In this document: positions 21,432-33,900 of the stretch, in pieces | Position numbering within the stretch: the stretch's first letter is position 1 | How the letters are laid out: each line of letters begins with the position of its first letter | Source: Amylostereum areolatum | Taxonomy: Eukaryota; Basidiomycota; Agaricomycetes; Russulales; Stereaceae | Direction of reading: 5' to 3' | Length of the DNA: 64,000 nucleotides | NCBI GenBank assembly: GCA_012932865.1 | Contig: SAXG01000001.1 | Location: forward strand, 795,693-859,692 | The notes under the pieces: model-generated | What the model was told of the DNA's origin: nothing | Database searches by the model: none | The model's input: the letters and a program-made list of their open reading frames with translations, nothing else | Made by a program: the position numbers and the translations under genes

Positions 21432-24400
21432 ATGCTCTTCTTTTCTGCTCTCCCGTTGCTGGCGAGCCTGTTTTCCGCCTCGATTTCCGGGGTAGTCGGC
21501 CTGGGCTCGCAATGTTCTGCACCCCTGGGGTCGGGCAGCGCTGCTGCTGGTGACCCGTACTGGCTAGAGAACATCGCACACCAAGGAACGTCGGCGTTTG
21601 GCCCCGCTGGATACCAAGTCTTCCGCAACGTCAAAGACTTCGGGGCTAAGGGCGATGGTGTCACCGACGATACCGCTGCCATCAAGTGCGATCATTTCGT
21701 TCATTCCCCCCAAAGCTTGTTCTGACGGTGTGCTGCGCAGTGCGGCGATTAGCTCGGGTGGACGGTGTGGAGGGGGGACCTGTTCTGCCTCGTCGTGAGT
21801 TTCTACTGTCTAGAATGTGCAGCCATGTTGTTTCCGAGCTCATACGAGCCCAGCACGACTCCCGCAACGGTCTACTTCCCACCTGGGTAAGGTTATTCGT
21901 GCTTTTTTCCGTCGCAAGAGTTCATATACATGTGACAGAACATATGTTGTTTCAACGCCCATCATTGCGTACTACTACACCGAGATGGTGGGTGATGCAA
22001 AGAATCCTCCAACGTTGCTTGCCACGGCGGGCTTCGTTGGCATCGCGGTCATCGGTTCGTTTTCTCCCTAAAAATAATCACCTGGACCGAGATCCCTGAT
22101 ATAACTCACGTACAGACGCCGACCCATACATCGATGGCGGCAACGGTGCCCAGTGGTATGTTAACCAGAACAACTTGTGAGTTGTCAGCTATCTGCCTTG
22201 CATCATACAGGAGATGTATTCAATTTGATTTCGATAAGCTACCGCTCAGTGCGCAACTTCGTGATCGACCTTCGTCAGATGCCCGCGACGTCTACTGCGA
22301 CGGGCTTTCACTGGCAAGTATCCCAGGCGACGTCTTTGTACAACATTGTTGTGGAAATGTCTACCGCGGCCGGCACTAACCACCAAGGTAAGTTCGGTTA
22401 CCCTATTGTGTGAATAGGCGCGATGACCGCGATTCGTAGGCATCTTCATGGAGAACGGAAGGTAAGGTCATGTTTTTCTGAATGTGATGTCGTTCTCACC
22501 GCACGCTTTGCATAGTGGCGGTTTTATGGGAGGTAAGAAAGTCCCCGGTCGTCAGCATGCCAAGACGTGCTAACGATCGTGTCTAATAGATCTTGTCTTC
22601 AACGGCGGTGAGAAAGGCACCATCTGCTATTGCGTGCTTTCCTTTAGCTCAATCGGCCCGTCCCTTTTGCAGGCAGGTATGGCATTTGGGTCGGGAACCA
22701 ACAGTAAGCATTCATGGTTCTCCCTAGGTTGGTCTACTAGTTCACAGTGTGCCACTTGTGACTTTAGATTCACGGTGCGCAACATCACTGTCAACAATGC
22801 CAACACCGGTAAGCATCCTCACACCTCATGAAAATTGTGATTTGACGAGTTTTGCAGGTATCTTTGCGCTCTGGAATTGGGGTAAGAGAGAGCTTCGGTA
22901 TCTGGTACGATCCCGGGACTCATCTCGCTCGATAGGTTGGACTTTCCAGGGTGTAACCCTCACTGGCTGTCAGGTATCGTGTATGGTCAAATCTCGGTAG
23001 CGTGCGCTCCTAACAAGGCCGACGATATAGGTTGGTTTCGATATCTCTATCGGAGATACAGCAGGCGTTTCGCAGGTACTACAACTTCCTCATGTTCACA
23101 TGACGTGTATGATATAAGCCGCTAACTGGAAGCCTTTCAGGGAGTTGGGAGCGAAACTATCATCGACGCTGTTGTCACAGACACACCTGTCTTCTTGCGT
23201 CGTGCTACTGCAAGCAACGGCGTTCTTGATGGCTCTATCGTGCTGAACAACATCAGGCTTGTCAACGTACCTGATGCAGTAGTAGTCAACGGTGGCGCAA
23301 CCCTTCTAGCGGGCGGAACGACGACCATAGACTCCTGGGCAGAAGGCAATACCTTCACAGGATCTAATGGGGCGAGAACATTCACCGAGAGCACAATCCC
23401 CACAGTCAATAAACCGGCGTCGTTGCTGGACAGCGCCGGCCAGATCTTCGGGAAAACGAGGCCAACATATGCCAACTTTGCCGTGGATGAGTTCGTCAGT
23501 GTAAAAGCACAGGGTGCGTCCGGTAACGGAAACACGGACGACACGGCGGCTCTCCAGGCCGTCTTTGATAAGGTGTGTGCAGTCAGTTGAGGTCCAAAAT
23601 ACTTGATAATCAACGGACGGTCTCCTTGGACAGTTCGCGGGCTGCAAGATTATCTACTTCGACGCAGGAACTTACCTTGTCAGCAATACACTCCGTATCC
23701 CTTCCGGTGTACAGATCTATGGCGAAGCATGGGCAGCGATATTGGGCAGCGGTAGTGTCTTCTCGGATGACGGTAATCCCGAGGTCGTTGTGCAGGTTGG
23801 CACTTCGGGCTCTACCGGACTTGCTGAGGTCGGCGGAATGCTTTTCACCACCCGCGCCCCAGGTACGTTATTCCATAGGTGTTGTGTATCCCCTTTGACT
23901 GATGAGTATACAGCCGGCGGCGCAATCATGGTTGAGTGGAATGTACACGATCCCTCTGGGCAACAAGGGGCAGCCGGCATGTGGGACACTCTTTTCCGTA
24001 TCGGTGGAGGTGAGCATGGTCTCAGCGCATCGAATTTCTTAATGGTCTAACTTCTCTCTCGCAAGCTGCCGGCACCAATATAGAAGGCAGTCGATGCCTC
24101 AACACGACATCGAACATCGCTGCTTGCACAGGGTCTTTCCTCGGCCTACATCTTACTCACACCGCTAGTGCCTACCTTGAGGTCAGGTTATGCAGCCTTA
24201 CTTCATGATGTGGGCTAAATCGATGTTTCCTGATCAGGGAACGTGGGTTTGGCTCGCAGATCATGACATAGAAACGGACGCACAGATAAACGCGTTTAGT
24301 GGCCGTGGCATACTTTCCCAGTCGCAGGGACCGGTTTGGTTGATTGGCACTGGTGCGTCACCAGCCTTAGATGTACCGTTAACAGGATAACTGATCGCGT

Positions 24401-25009
24401 TCTACAGCTTGTGAGTCGGGTCAAATTATTGGGGAGCCTTAGGTTGAACTGACGGTTTACGCAGCCGAGCACCACGTCATCTACCAGTACAACCTTGCTG
24501 GAGCCGCGAATCATTACATCGGCCTTGCACAGACTGAGACTGTGCGTTTTCGTTCTCTGCACGCTTTCAAGCAGCACCTGATGGGCGTCGATATCAGCCG
24601 TACTTCCAGCCTAGCATAGCTTCTCCCACACCATTCTCGGTGGACAGTAGTTTCAGCGATCCGACGCCTAGCGGCGGCTTCGCATGGGGACTGAATGTGC
24701 AGGACTCGAGCAACATCCTAGTCTTCGGTTCCGGCTTCTACAGTTTTTTCCAAGTATTCAAACATATTATGTCGCTATGCAAGCGGACACTGACGCGTTT
24801 TCTGCTTCCAGGATTACCAAGAGCAATGCCGGGATACCTTCAGCTGTCAAAACCAAATCGTCAACGTAGACTCGACATCAAGCGTGGCCTTCTACGGTCT
24901 CTCCACTGTTTACTGTACGTTCCAGCTTAGCGTCAACGGCAACGGCGTGATCAACCAGAATGACAATCGTGACGGTCTTGCGTCCACCGTGACTTCCTGG
25001 ACACAATGA
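21432..25009 (+). CDS. Secreted GH55 exo-beta-1,3-glucanase
   Basis: GH55 enzymes release glucose or gentiobiose from beta-1,3-glucan, including the fungus's own wall. The ATG is at 21432 and is followed by a signal peptide (LFFSALPLLASLFSASISGVVG). Two pectate-lyase-like beta-helix halves are visible. The first begins NVKDFGAKGDGVTDDTAAI and continues TYVVSTPIIAYYYTEMVGDA, RSVRNFVIDLRQMPATS, GIFALWNWGWTFQGV. The second begins VKAQGASGNGNTDDTAALQAVFDK, then IYFDAGTYLVSNTLRIPSG, GGAIMVEWNVHDPSG, GMWDTLFRIGG, GTWVWLADHDIE, SEHHVIYQYNL and GGFAWGLNVQDSSNILVFGSG, ending TVTSWTQ at 25009. Roughly 750-800 residues in about twenty exons, three consecutive ones only 22, 17 and 18 nt. Frames are clean throughout. 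Confidence 0.92.
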
Positions 25010-25438
25010 TCGATACCTCTCCTTTTCTTGACGGGGTTCTTGCAGGTCCTGCTTCACATTTCGGGTCGAATTATACTGTATGCTTATTCAGCTCGCACCG
25101 TATACCCTTGGCTCGCTTGTTTATACACTGTAAAATAACTTTACCATCCTTAGGGTGTCGTCGCGAAAGTCTGCTAAGTTGACAATGGGAAGAACGTGGT
25201 TTCGTAGCCAGCCAGTCGACGCCCTGCAAAGGGAAACCCAACACCCACACTTTCTATTCCACGACAGACGGGTAACGGTCTGGGAGAACCATCTTGTTAG
25301 GGCAGAGGCTACCGAAGCGAAATTTGACCCGAGACAGACGATTTATCTATGTAGGCAGGCGACGAACACATAATAAATAGCCTAGTACAGTACATCCACA
25401 TAATGCAGCATTCGCATAGAGCTGTACCAGCCCACTTA
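25010..25438. other. Convergent 3' flanks of GH55 and APA2
   Basis: About 430 nt with no gene, AT-richer than the flanking exons, as expected for terminator sequence. Confidence 0.6.
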
Positions 25439-26708
25439 CTATTGCCCGTCCCCGTCGAGCTCCGACGTCCCTTGCACCTGAAGATCATGGACGCTCTCGC
25501 ATGCAACACCCTTCAAGATCGTGGTAGGACCCTCTTTCTTGACGGCCTCGAACTCGTCCATGCTTTTCACAAGCAGCAAACCCGCAAACCCGAGCGAATT
25601 GACGCTCATCGACTCGCCCGTCTCGCGAAGGACATGCGTTTCCCGGATGCGCGGGATAACGTATATATGTTTCAGCGTGATGATTACGTTGTAAGAGGGT
25701 GGGCCAACAGGATAGTCGGGCGCGTGCCGTACGGTTGATATGCATAAATCCAGGAGTTGAATGAAGGCGCCTGCAAGGACGAGTTCGATCTGGGTGGCTG
25801 TAGCTCTGGAAGGGATGGCCAGTCGGCGGATGTGATTAGCGAAAGGCAATGTGGATAACGAAAAAGGTGTATCTGTCGGTTAAGAAGTATCAGGCGTTGA
25901 TAATGTCAACACGGTGAAAACGGTTTCGCACCGTCTCTCTGCAGCTCAGCAGCCTGCGCGAGAAGTTCTATGGGTGGACCGTCGTCTTCTTCAGTAGGAA
26001 TAAACTGAAGGTGTTTATGAGGTTGGCTTGCTCCGCTATTTTCGCCGCCTGATTCGCGACATGTCAATAGAGATAATCGGTGAAGGCGGTAGTGCGTACA
26101 GTTATAGAAGGCAAAGTAGTGCTTGCCAGCCTTTTTTGCGGCAAGAAGGATAGAGTATGCTTGCACAAGATCCGCAGGGAGAAGGGGCGCATTCTGGCTC
26201 TGATACTCTGTAGATAGTTAGAAACCGTGTTCCACGCCATTGATCACGGTCAGGTCACCTTTTGTCACCAAGAGGAAATGGTGGGGCACCACGGAGAACT
26301 TATTTAACTAAGAAAGAGTAAATTTGTAAACTGGGACATCGAAAGTAGGTGAATATGACGAACCAAGACCACATACTCATTCCCCTCTTCTGGATCTGTT
26401 AGATCACCGACGTGCAAGCCTTCATTATAGGGAGGCGCAAACGGATCGCTCTTCTTTCCATCTGGTTCCGTGCTAAATCGCGGTGCCGGCAATGTAGGCT
26501 TGTGCAAGAGCGCCGGACAGAGTGTGACCTCAAACTGGTATGGAAGGGGTCAAACGTGTGTCCGTCAGCGACATGATTCGCAGCATACCTCGATACCACA
26601 GTCATCATATTTATAGACTTCCGAGGGGAAGAAGAGTAAATCGCCTGCGGTCTTCGCTTTCTCAAAGGCAGCCGGGATCGCAGAGATGATCGAAGAATGC
26701 GAAGTCAT
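25439..26708 (-). CDS. APA2: Diadenosine tetraphosphate phosphorylase (ATP adenylyltransferase)
   Basis: Ap4A phosphorylase splits Ap4A with phosphate into ATP and ADP and keeps dinucleoside polyphosphates low. The start MTSHSSIISAIPAAFEKAK is at 26708. It is followed by LLFFPSEVYKYDDCGIE, FEVTLCPALLHKP, DPFAPPYNEGLHVGDL, EEGNEYVVL, LNKFSVVPHHFLLVTKEYQSQNAPL and LVQAYSILLAAKKAGKHYFAFYN. The HIT-like signature SGASQPHKHLQFIP carries the catalytic histidine triad of this family. The C-terminal part (YNVIITLKHIYVIPR, SVNSLGFAGLLLVKS) ends DGDGQ at 25439. About 330 residues. APA1 versus APA2 cannot be told apart by eye. Confidence 0.9.
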
Positions 26709-27338
26709 GATTGTACGCCGGAAGTGTTTCCTACGGTATCGCGATATGCTCGCAGTGGAACAGGTTTGCAGATCTAGGGCGTAGTGCCCAAGACAGCGGG
26801 AGAGATGAGAGAAGAGTGGGGAGATGATAGTGGCTGCTGGTAAGTATGCGACATGGCCATCCAAGACGCGCGCTTCATGTGCACGCAAGTACATGTCACT
26901 TCAACTGTATACATATTACATACCTTAACTTATTTATTGCTCTCTGCGAGACAAGGCGGGACCGGTACGCGTGTATATTCCAATCTTCGCCGATGCGACC
27001 GGCGTGATACGAAGTACAGTACAGTAGAGTAAGAGAGTGCTACATGCGTTGAAGAATGGCGATTGTCCTTCGTATGCCTGGGTATCATGAACAAAGAACA
27101 AGGCTGGCAAGAATGTATCGGATGCCGAAGGATGCACTCTGAGTCTACAGTCCGTCGTACTCAGTTTTCACTGTATCCGTGCGCTGTGTTGAGAGAAGAA
27201 CTCATATGAGCATCGGCCAGCCGAGCCACAAGAAACCGTAAAAGAGTGGAAAGTCCCAGAAAGAAAAGAAAGAAAATGCGTGCAGACCAGTCTGCCGCAG
27301 CCTCCTGACTTCCGCTGCAGCAGGGGGTGGCCCAAGGA
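26709..27338. other. APA2 upstream region
   Basis: No gene recognised; only short, low-quality open frames on the minus strand. Confidence 0.5.
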
Positions 27339-27974
27339 TCAAGCCTTCCCACCCCTCCCTTTGTTCTCCTTCGCTTCCTTCATCACCTCCCCTAGAGCTA
27401 ATGCTCTCCCGTAGCATATGGCCGCTGTGATCGACCATATAGCACCGTTTGTCCCCTGTGACAGCGTTAGACGGCGCATGTAGTGAATGACGGCGATACT
27501 TACCTGATAAAACAAAATGGCAAGGAAAGCCTGCAATATCAAGAAAACAATCCTAACGACGAAGTTGCGGTGTATGGAGGTATTCTTGATCCATGGCACC
27601 GAATATTCGAACGCGACAAAGGCGATACCCAGTAGGAACGTGAATATAGGGATGACCGGCGCTTTGACAATGAGTGTGACGAATATAGCGTCTTGCGACG
27701 ACGGCCTAGAAGAACAACTCCATCAGACGCCGCTGCACGCGCGTAGCTAAGCGCTTTACGCACTGGACACCTCCCGGATTACGAATTGTCCCACTTGCAA
27801 AGTCCCAGAAGAACTTGCGGAAAGTGAATGCCCAGAAACTCGCCCACACGGTATCTAGACGCAGATAGTCAGACATGTTCGGTCGGTCAAAAGATCTAGC
27901 CCATGACACTACTCACAAAGCGTGGCGGAAATGGAGACGAGGCGGGCGTATTCGTGCCAGATAAGTTTTCCCAT
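27339..27974 (-). CDS. Small tetraspan membrane protein (DUF7727-like)
   Basis: The protein starts MGKLIWHEYARLVSISATL at 27974. After an intron it continues YTVWASFWAFTFRKFFWDFASGTI. Next come VKAPVIPIFTFLLGIAFVAFEY, SVPWIKNTSIHRNFVVRIV and FLILQAFLAILFYQ, then GTNGAIWSITAAICYGRALALGE, ending KGRGGKA. Four hydrophobic segments with a short basic tail, about 155 residues. I recall this as a conserved fungal family of unknown function (I believe DUF7727; the name is from memory). Introns join in frame (for example ..ATCTAG before ATACCGTGTGG). The function is not known to me. Confidence 0.8.
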
Positions 27975-28573
27975 TGTGTTGATGTCTGAAAGGAAGGTAC
28001 TAGGTGTGATATGTATCCAGAGAGCACTGCTCGAGGAAGGCGAGTTTGAGGAAACGAAGGTGATTGACAAAAGAACGGTGAGAGCCCAGCTCGTTGAGGA
28101 CGGAAGACGAGGAGACGAAGAAGTGGAAGAGTCCTGCTCGACCGAAAAGCACAGGCGTTGGAGGGGGTGCGAAGAAAGGGAAGAAAGCCTCGAAGGGGCT
28201 CGAGGCCGGAGGATGGAATAAGTAGACGGACAAGAGAGATCGGGCAGTGAAACCGCTCCCTCCGATCTTTGGTTTGCCTCACTGCATTTTCCGACCAATC
28301 AAGCCGCAGTGCCGCAGTTGCTATGCCACCGCACTTCACCGCTGTCCCCGACACTCGCTGACGCTCGAGGTCCGTCTAGTTAGGTCCAGTTAGGTCCAGT
28401 TTCTGTCTCGATTCCTTCGTACGCAGTACGGTAGACAACAAAAAACAGTATACAGTATACATTTCGAATGTACCGACTTCAAACATAACCTCCCTCCCGT
28501 CTATAGCGCACGAAACGGCGACTCGCGCCCAGGCCCTTCTCGTCCTAATTCCGTCTGTAACAGCGCATCATGA
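27975..28573. other. Upstream region with short direct repeats
   Basis: No gene recognised. It contains two copies of AGTTAGGTCC head to tail (28378-28397) and an ACAGTATACAGTATAC run near 28445-28460. Confidence 0.55.
28378..28400 (+). repeat. Tandem 10-mer AGTTAGGTCC x2
   Basis: Two perfect adjacent copies plus a partial third (AGTTT). They lie about 400 nt upstream of the tetraspan gene's ATG and may be chance low-complexity sequence. Confidence 0.6.
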
Positions 28574-30421
28574 TCAAACCCTGAACATGCCTCGAACACA
28601 ACGTAAACCACCCACCATGTGTCCACCTTGACTTTCGACGTCGTAGTCATCCGTGGAGTAGAACGAGCCCTCGGAAGCCGCAATTTCGAGTCCAGGTACA
28701 TTGAATGGATCCGTCGGTCCTGATGGCGTCGGAGACGATGCGCGCAGAGCGGGTAACGGTGGCTGTCCCGCCGGGTCTGCGAACGGATTGCGGATTGTGG
28801 GCGCTCCAAAGCCTGAGAAGGTCATGTTCGATTTCGGCCGCATCGCACTCTCCCGGGGGGCTTGTATGGGCAGCTTTGCACCCCGTCTCCGCGATCGTCG
28901 TCGATATATGAGCACAATAGCAGCTATAAACATTGCAAGGAATGCGGCCGTTCCCACCACGATGCCGACTACGGTGCTTGTCTTAAGGGAACCAGACGTG
29001 TGCGTACCCGCTTGCGGCACACCGGTGCTTGATGCAGCGCTACTGCTGACACTAGATGTGGCCGATATCACACCGAAGGGTGATGTCGCAGTGCTCGAGC
29101 TGCTATCACTGCTATACAAAAAATCAGTCGACTCCCCCACATACACCCGCACAGTGAACTCACGGGTTGACTTTGTTGGAGATGCCAGGAGATGAAGCTT
29201 GCGCGTTGCTCCCACCAGAATCATCGGCCGAGTAGACCGTGACAAAGTCTATGTCAAAATACTTGCCTGTGCTCTGCTGACCTGACTGGTCCTGATTGAC
29301 AGTCAAAGTAAGACTGTGCTGGCCCGGCCCAAGGTTGTTTCCGAAATACTTCATGGCAACTCATTAGCCGATGGGCGAGCTACAAGTGTGACAAGCCTTA
29401 CCATCAAGCTCTATACAACATCAGTCAGAATGAGGTGGCAGGATGATCGAGTGGGAACGGTCACATTCTCGCGCAAAGCGCTTACACCATGACCTGCAGT
29501 CCCGTCGAAAGTTTGTGTTTGGCCATCGACCGTGACGGTGTAGTTAGCGTGGTTGGGAGCGACCGTTCCCATAACAGAGACCGCGTCACCGGTGAAGTTG
29601 TACCGCATAAGAGCTCCTCCCGTCTCGGTCCAACTGGTGATAAACCTGGTTAACTACTATCGGCGGTGTTTTAGGTTACGATACCTACTGTACCGCGGTA
29701 TCTGGTAAGTCATTGACTCCCCAATCCCCTTCCGGACTATAGGTTAGACGAGGGTCGGAATCATCGATCGTGTCTCTAGCCACGGATGACCTTCGAAACG
29801 AAATTCGGGTGAGCCACGATAGGCACGATGGACATGCAGAATGCGCACCCGTCTGACCCAATCTGGGTCTGGAAAATTATAGAATCCAAATCGACAGGGC
29901 CTGAGCCTGTGTGTGTAAAAACGGCGGTATGGCTGCCCATGGAAAGACCAGATGCGCCGCCCAGAAGTTGTTGAAAGGTTGCCTCAAGGGAACTAGCGTC
30001 CCCCGACGAAGTTTGACCGTCAATGTCGAGAGTGAAGGCGCCATAGCCGGGTCTCTTCGCCCCGTAGAACCAGATACCGGTCCCTGCTAAATATGAGGGG
30101 TGGGCGATGGAATCAGATACAGTGAACAGACCATTGAATGTAACAGTAGCCGTGGATCCTTCTGTGGATGAGAGATGCCAGGGAGAGGAAGAATACAGCT
30201 ATAGCAGGCCAACAAAAAGGACAAGTTCTCGCGTCAGTCGCTACAGGGAAGTAGAGCACCAGATATGACACACCTGAGATGAAGCATCAGTTGGACTATC
30301 GGTCCATGCGCCCAGCGGAGAATACGATATAAGAGGAGTACTGTCTTCAGCTGGGATAAGATGAGCGAAGGAACAGTTTCTACGGACGACCACACGCACC
30401 AGAGATATTGAAAAACACCAT
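28574..30421 (-). CDS. One-pass membrane protein with two beta-sandwich-like ectodomains
   Basis: The likely start is MVFFNIS at 30421, spliced (GTGCGTGTGG..TCCCAG) to AEDSTPLISYSPLGAWTDSP. An unspliced alternative begins with a hydrophobic leader at 30540. Domain one continues TVTFNGTGIWFYGAKRPGYG, FTLDIDGQTSSG, LGGASGLSMGSHTAVFTHTG and DLDSIIFQTQ. A second copy of the same plan follows: TIDDSDPRLTYSPEGDWGVND, GALMRYNFTGDAVSVMGTV, YTVTVDGQTQTFDG, GPGQHSLTLTVN, YFDIDFVTVYSADD. Then come a Ser/Thr-rich stalk, one transmembrane helix (STVVGIVVGTAAFLAMFIAAIVLIY) with an RRRSRRRG stop-transfer and a cytoplasmic tail of about 100 residues. This architecture is frequent in agaricomycetes but functionally undefined; a surface sensor is inference. 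Confidence 0.78.
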
Positions 30422-30930
30422 CGAGGCCAGATAGAGAAAAACCCAGTTAGAACGAAGATACCGCAAAAAAGAAAGACCAGCCTGCGTCGCAGGACAAGAA
30501 AGAGAGGGTGGAGAACCGGGGGTGGACAGAAAGGAGACACTGATGTCGCTGCAAGTAACAGAAGCTAGATTTATGATGCCGGTTGTCGTTCTGTCGAGCG
30601 ATATGATTGGCGGTCATACAATCTCGACCCCATGATACCGTCATACCGAGGCTGTTCGAGACGGAAATTTCATAATGTGACTGTAGCTGTAGGAGCCATA
30701 GACATTATCTCTGTAAGTATAGAGTACATTTGCTTTGAGAGCGACGGAGGCGGTGGGCGTCTATGTGACCCGTTTCCCAATGGACAGACGTGACAGCGCT
30801 ACCGTCACATACGTTGGTTCACTGTCACTGTCACGTCACGCATTGCGTGACATATGAATTTGGTAACTTACATATCTTTTGTGTTTCCTAGTAAGTCTCC
30901 GCTCCCACCATTCTCTCTGGACTTCAGCCC
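30422..30930. promoter_or_regulatory. Divergent promoter with TGAC-rich cluster
   Basis: Between two divergent genes. From about 30770 to 30851 the sequence is crowded with TGAC/GTCA words, including a perfect 17-nt inverted repeat at 30835-30851. Confidence 0.45.
30835..30851. promoter_or_regulatory. 17-nt palindrome GTCACGCA-T-TGCGTGAC
   Basis: Two perfect 8-nt arms around one central T, 80 nt upstream of the ATG at 30931. Half-sites (G)TGAC(G) resemble bZIP/CREB-type sites; the factor is unknown. Confidence 0.5.
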
Positions 30931-33900
30931 ATGCCACCACCGAAAAAGCTGGGGGCACCTCCCTCAAAGTCCCGCGACCTGGTCCCCGTTGGGCCTCGCC
31001 ACGTCGCCAAACACCACACTAGTAGGCGTAACGAAGAAGGTCAACTTCCGACCACCGCTCGTGCCCTAGTTCTGCGCAACGGTAAACATGGTGCAAGGGG
31101 GACTGGCGAGCTTGTAGCCACGAAGAAGATCGGTGGCCGTGAAAAGCTTGATCTTATTGGGGGTGAGCCCATCGCATGCATCGACAAGGCCCTCGTAATC
31201 TTACCTACCTTAACAAGAGGATCTCATGTCTAGGGCCTATCAGGCGCTTACTCGTCCGTTCCGACTCGAGCAGTGCGTGAGGATTGCAGACTCCCAGTTC
31301 AATTGTGCGTCCGGCCCTCTCATCTCTGTATGCGACAACCTCACAGGTCGTACTCTTGTGCTCAGCCTATCTGGACGATATCCTCGACCTAAAGACCCCC
31401 GACTATTTCTATGCTGGAATCTCGGAGGAGATATTGGCCCGTTTCCCCATCTCAGGCAACACCAGCAAAGATGACCCCCGGAAAAATCGAGATAATGTTG
31501 GGAAAGCACTGGGCACAAGGTACTGCTTCCTTTCCGCGCATTCATGTTCACGTCTCGTGTTCTCATACGTCATGTATCTGTACGCAAGAGTGCACAATTC
31601 CTACATGCTTGCCTCTGCTTGGAAGATCATTCGCGACCGCCTCGAGATCCTGGACAACGAGAATCTCATCGACAGCGAGGTCAAGACCCAGATCCTCAAG
31701 GAACCAGATTTGAGGATGGAGTACCTTGTTCTGTATGACATTGTCAACGTTCTTGTTGATGTCCTGCAGACGAAATTCTCAAACCTTGCGAAGTCGGCCG
31801 GTACGCGTCCGTTGTGACGATAATGTCTGCGGGGAGGATTGACGTCCCTTTTAGATCATTTCAGTCAATATTTCAAAGCTTTCCCGGGCGACGATCCCGA
31901 TCACCCGAACATGATTTTTGACTGGACTGCCCTCAAATCGTCGTACAAGTCATTCGTAGATTCTATCATTATTGAGCTTTGTCTTCCCAAGTCGGCGTTT
32001 CCACAATACATCCTGACGTCTATCCTGCAAGAGGCTATCGAGGAGGCTCCAGGGGAGGCAAAACGCTTTCCACAGGCGCTCTTCGACGCTCTGGGCGACC
32101 TTTCGGTATATACGCACCCTTTTTCGTCCTCGATTTGTAGCTGAACAGATTAATAGTGTGCTGTTCAAGTGCAAGAAATGCTTGAGATTCCTCTCCTCGG
32201 CTTAGGTTCCGACGGCCAGAAGTGGAAAACTGCAGCCCGTGCAAAGCCCGAAGAATTCGTGCGATGGGTCGAAGCTCAGGTTCAATCGGAGCATGTCATG
32301 GTTGCCATCAAAGACCACACCGACATTATCTTCCCTCTGGAACAGGCCAAGAAGAAGAACGTTATTGATGTCCTATGGCGACGAATTGGTGCAGTGAGCC
32401 AATGTCAGACATCATCACATACCCAGGATTGACATGCAGCTATGTAGACTGCCGAACAAATTGCTGGCGTTCAATTCGAGGTTCTGTGGCAACTTGGTGA
32501 TGAGGCTCAGCGTGTCCCCTACTGGGGAGCTAACGTCGGCCGTGGTAATGGCGCGGCAGGCTCGCTTGTTCCCTCAAAGGGGATAAAGAAGCAGGTCGGT
32601 GGTAAGGGCAAGAAGGCTCGCCTTGCGATCACCAATGGCGCTGATTCAGACGGCGGGTCGATGCCTTCCCTTGAGACTGTGTCGGATTCGTCTGAGGAAG
32701 ACGATGGCGCCGGTGACTGGTCCTCGGAAGAGGAATATAGTAGCGACGCTGAGGACGATGATGGCGAGGAAAGCGAATACGATACCGATGATGAGGAGGT
32801 ATTCCGAGATCTTTTCCGAGAAGCAATGGACGCAGCGCATGCAAATCCCGATTTTTTGGACCCGACGAAAGCGATGGATGAGGAGTTCCTTGCAGAGGAG
32901 AGGAAGGGAAACCCCTTCTTGAAGTTGCTGGGGGCATTGCGAGGTATGCGATGCAATTCTCTGCTTGTCCCTTCTATTCAAACCTCCGTAGGTCGCATGT
33001 TCACCACAAACCCCAATTTGAAGACAACCGATCGTAAGGCGCCGTATACCAGGTCAGCTCCGAGTGGCCAACCCACAGGCAGGCAGGCCACTCAGCCGCA
33101 TGGAGCTACTAGTACCAGTACGTGGATGTTTGCGGTGGTTATAAATTTGTCATCTGATATGACCATTAGACCCCTCTGGTCGTGGCGTGACTGTCGAAGA
33201 GGTTGATGACGAGGAAGGTCTCCCGGAGGGGTCCAAGAAGAAAAAGAAGAAAAAGCCCAAGAAGAAGAAGAAACCCGCTTCTGCAGCAGATTCAACGGAC
33301 CCCCCTTCAACTCCATCCTCTCCAGTTCCAGCTCCCGCTACCCCTGTTGCAAGGCCGACACCTGCGACACCCCCGCCCAAGAAGAAGCCAGTCCCCAAGT
33401 CGCCTTCTAATGGGTCCAGGACGTCATTTGCCAGTGACTCGACGGCTTACGCCCCTTTCATGTCGACGACCTCCCTTGTCACTCCACAGACTGCACAGTC
33501 GGCGCATTCATACTTGCAGTCAGAGAACATCGCTGAGAAGACCAAGGTCAAGTCGCGAGCGGACCCCGCCAATCTACAGCCCATCGAGGAGAAGGAAAAG
33601 AAGGGCATATTTTCTAGGTTCAAGAGGGAGAAGAAACCGCCGGTCGAGGAGGCTAATGAAAAGAAAGGTATACTGCAGTCCTTCAACAAGTTGGGCAAGA
33701 AGACATCGACGTACATGAGCCAAATCTTGTCCGCGAAGGAGGACGCGAAGAAGCCTCTGGCTCCGATGAAATGGGAGCATTTCTTGAAGGTATAAGTTGT
33801 CTACTGCAGATTTGCAGCATCTAACGGAGGGCGATATCCAGGTGATGCGCGAGATGGGGTTCGAGTATGACCCTAGCACTGCTGGGTCGAGTGTTCGCTT

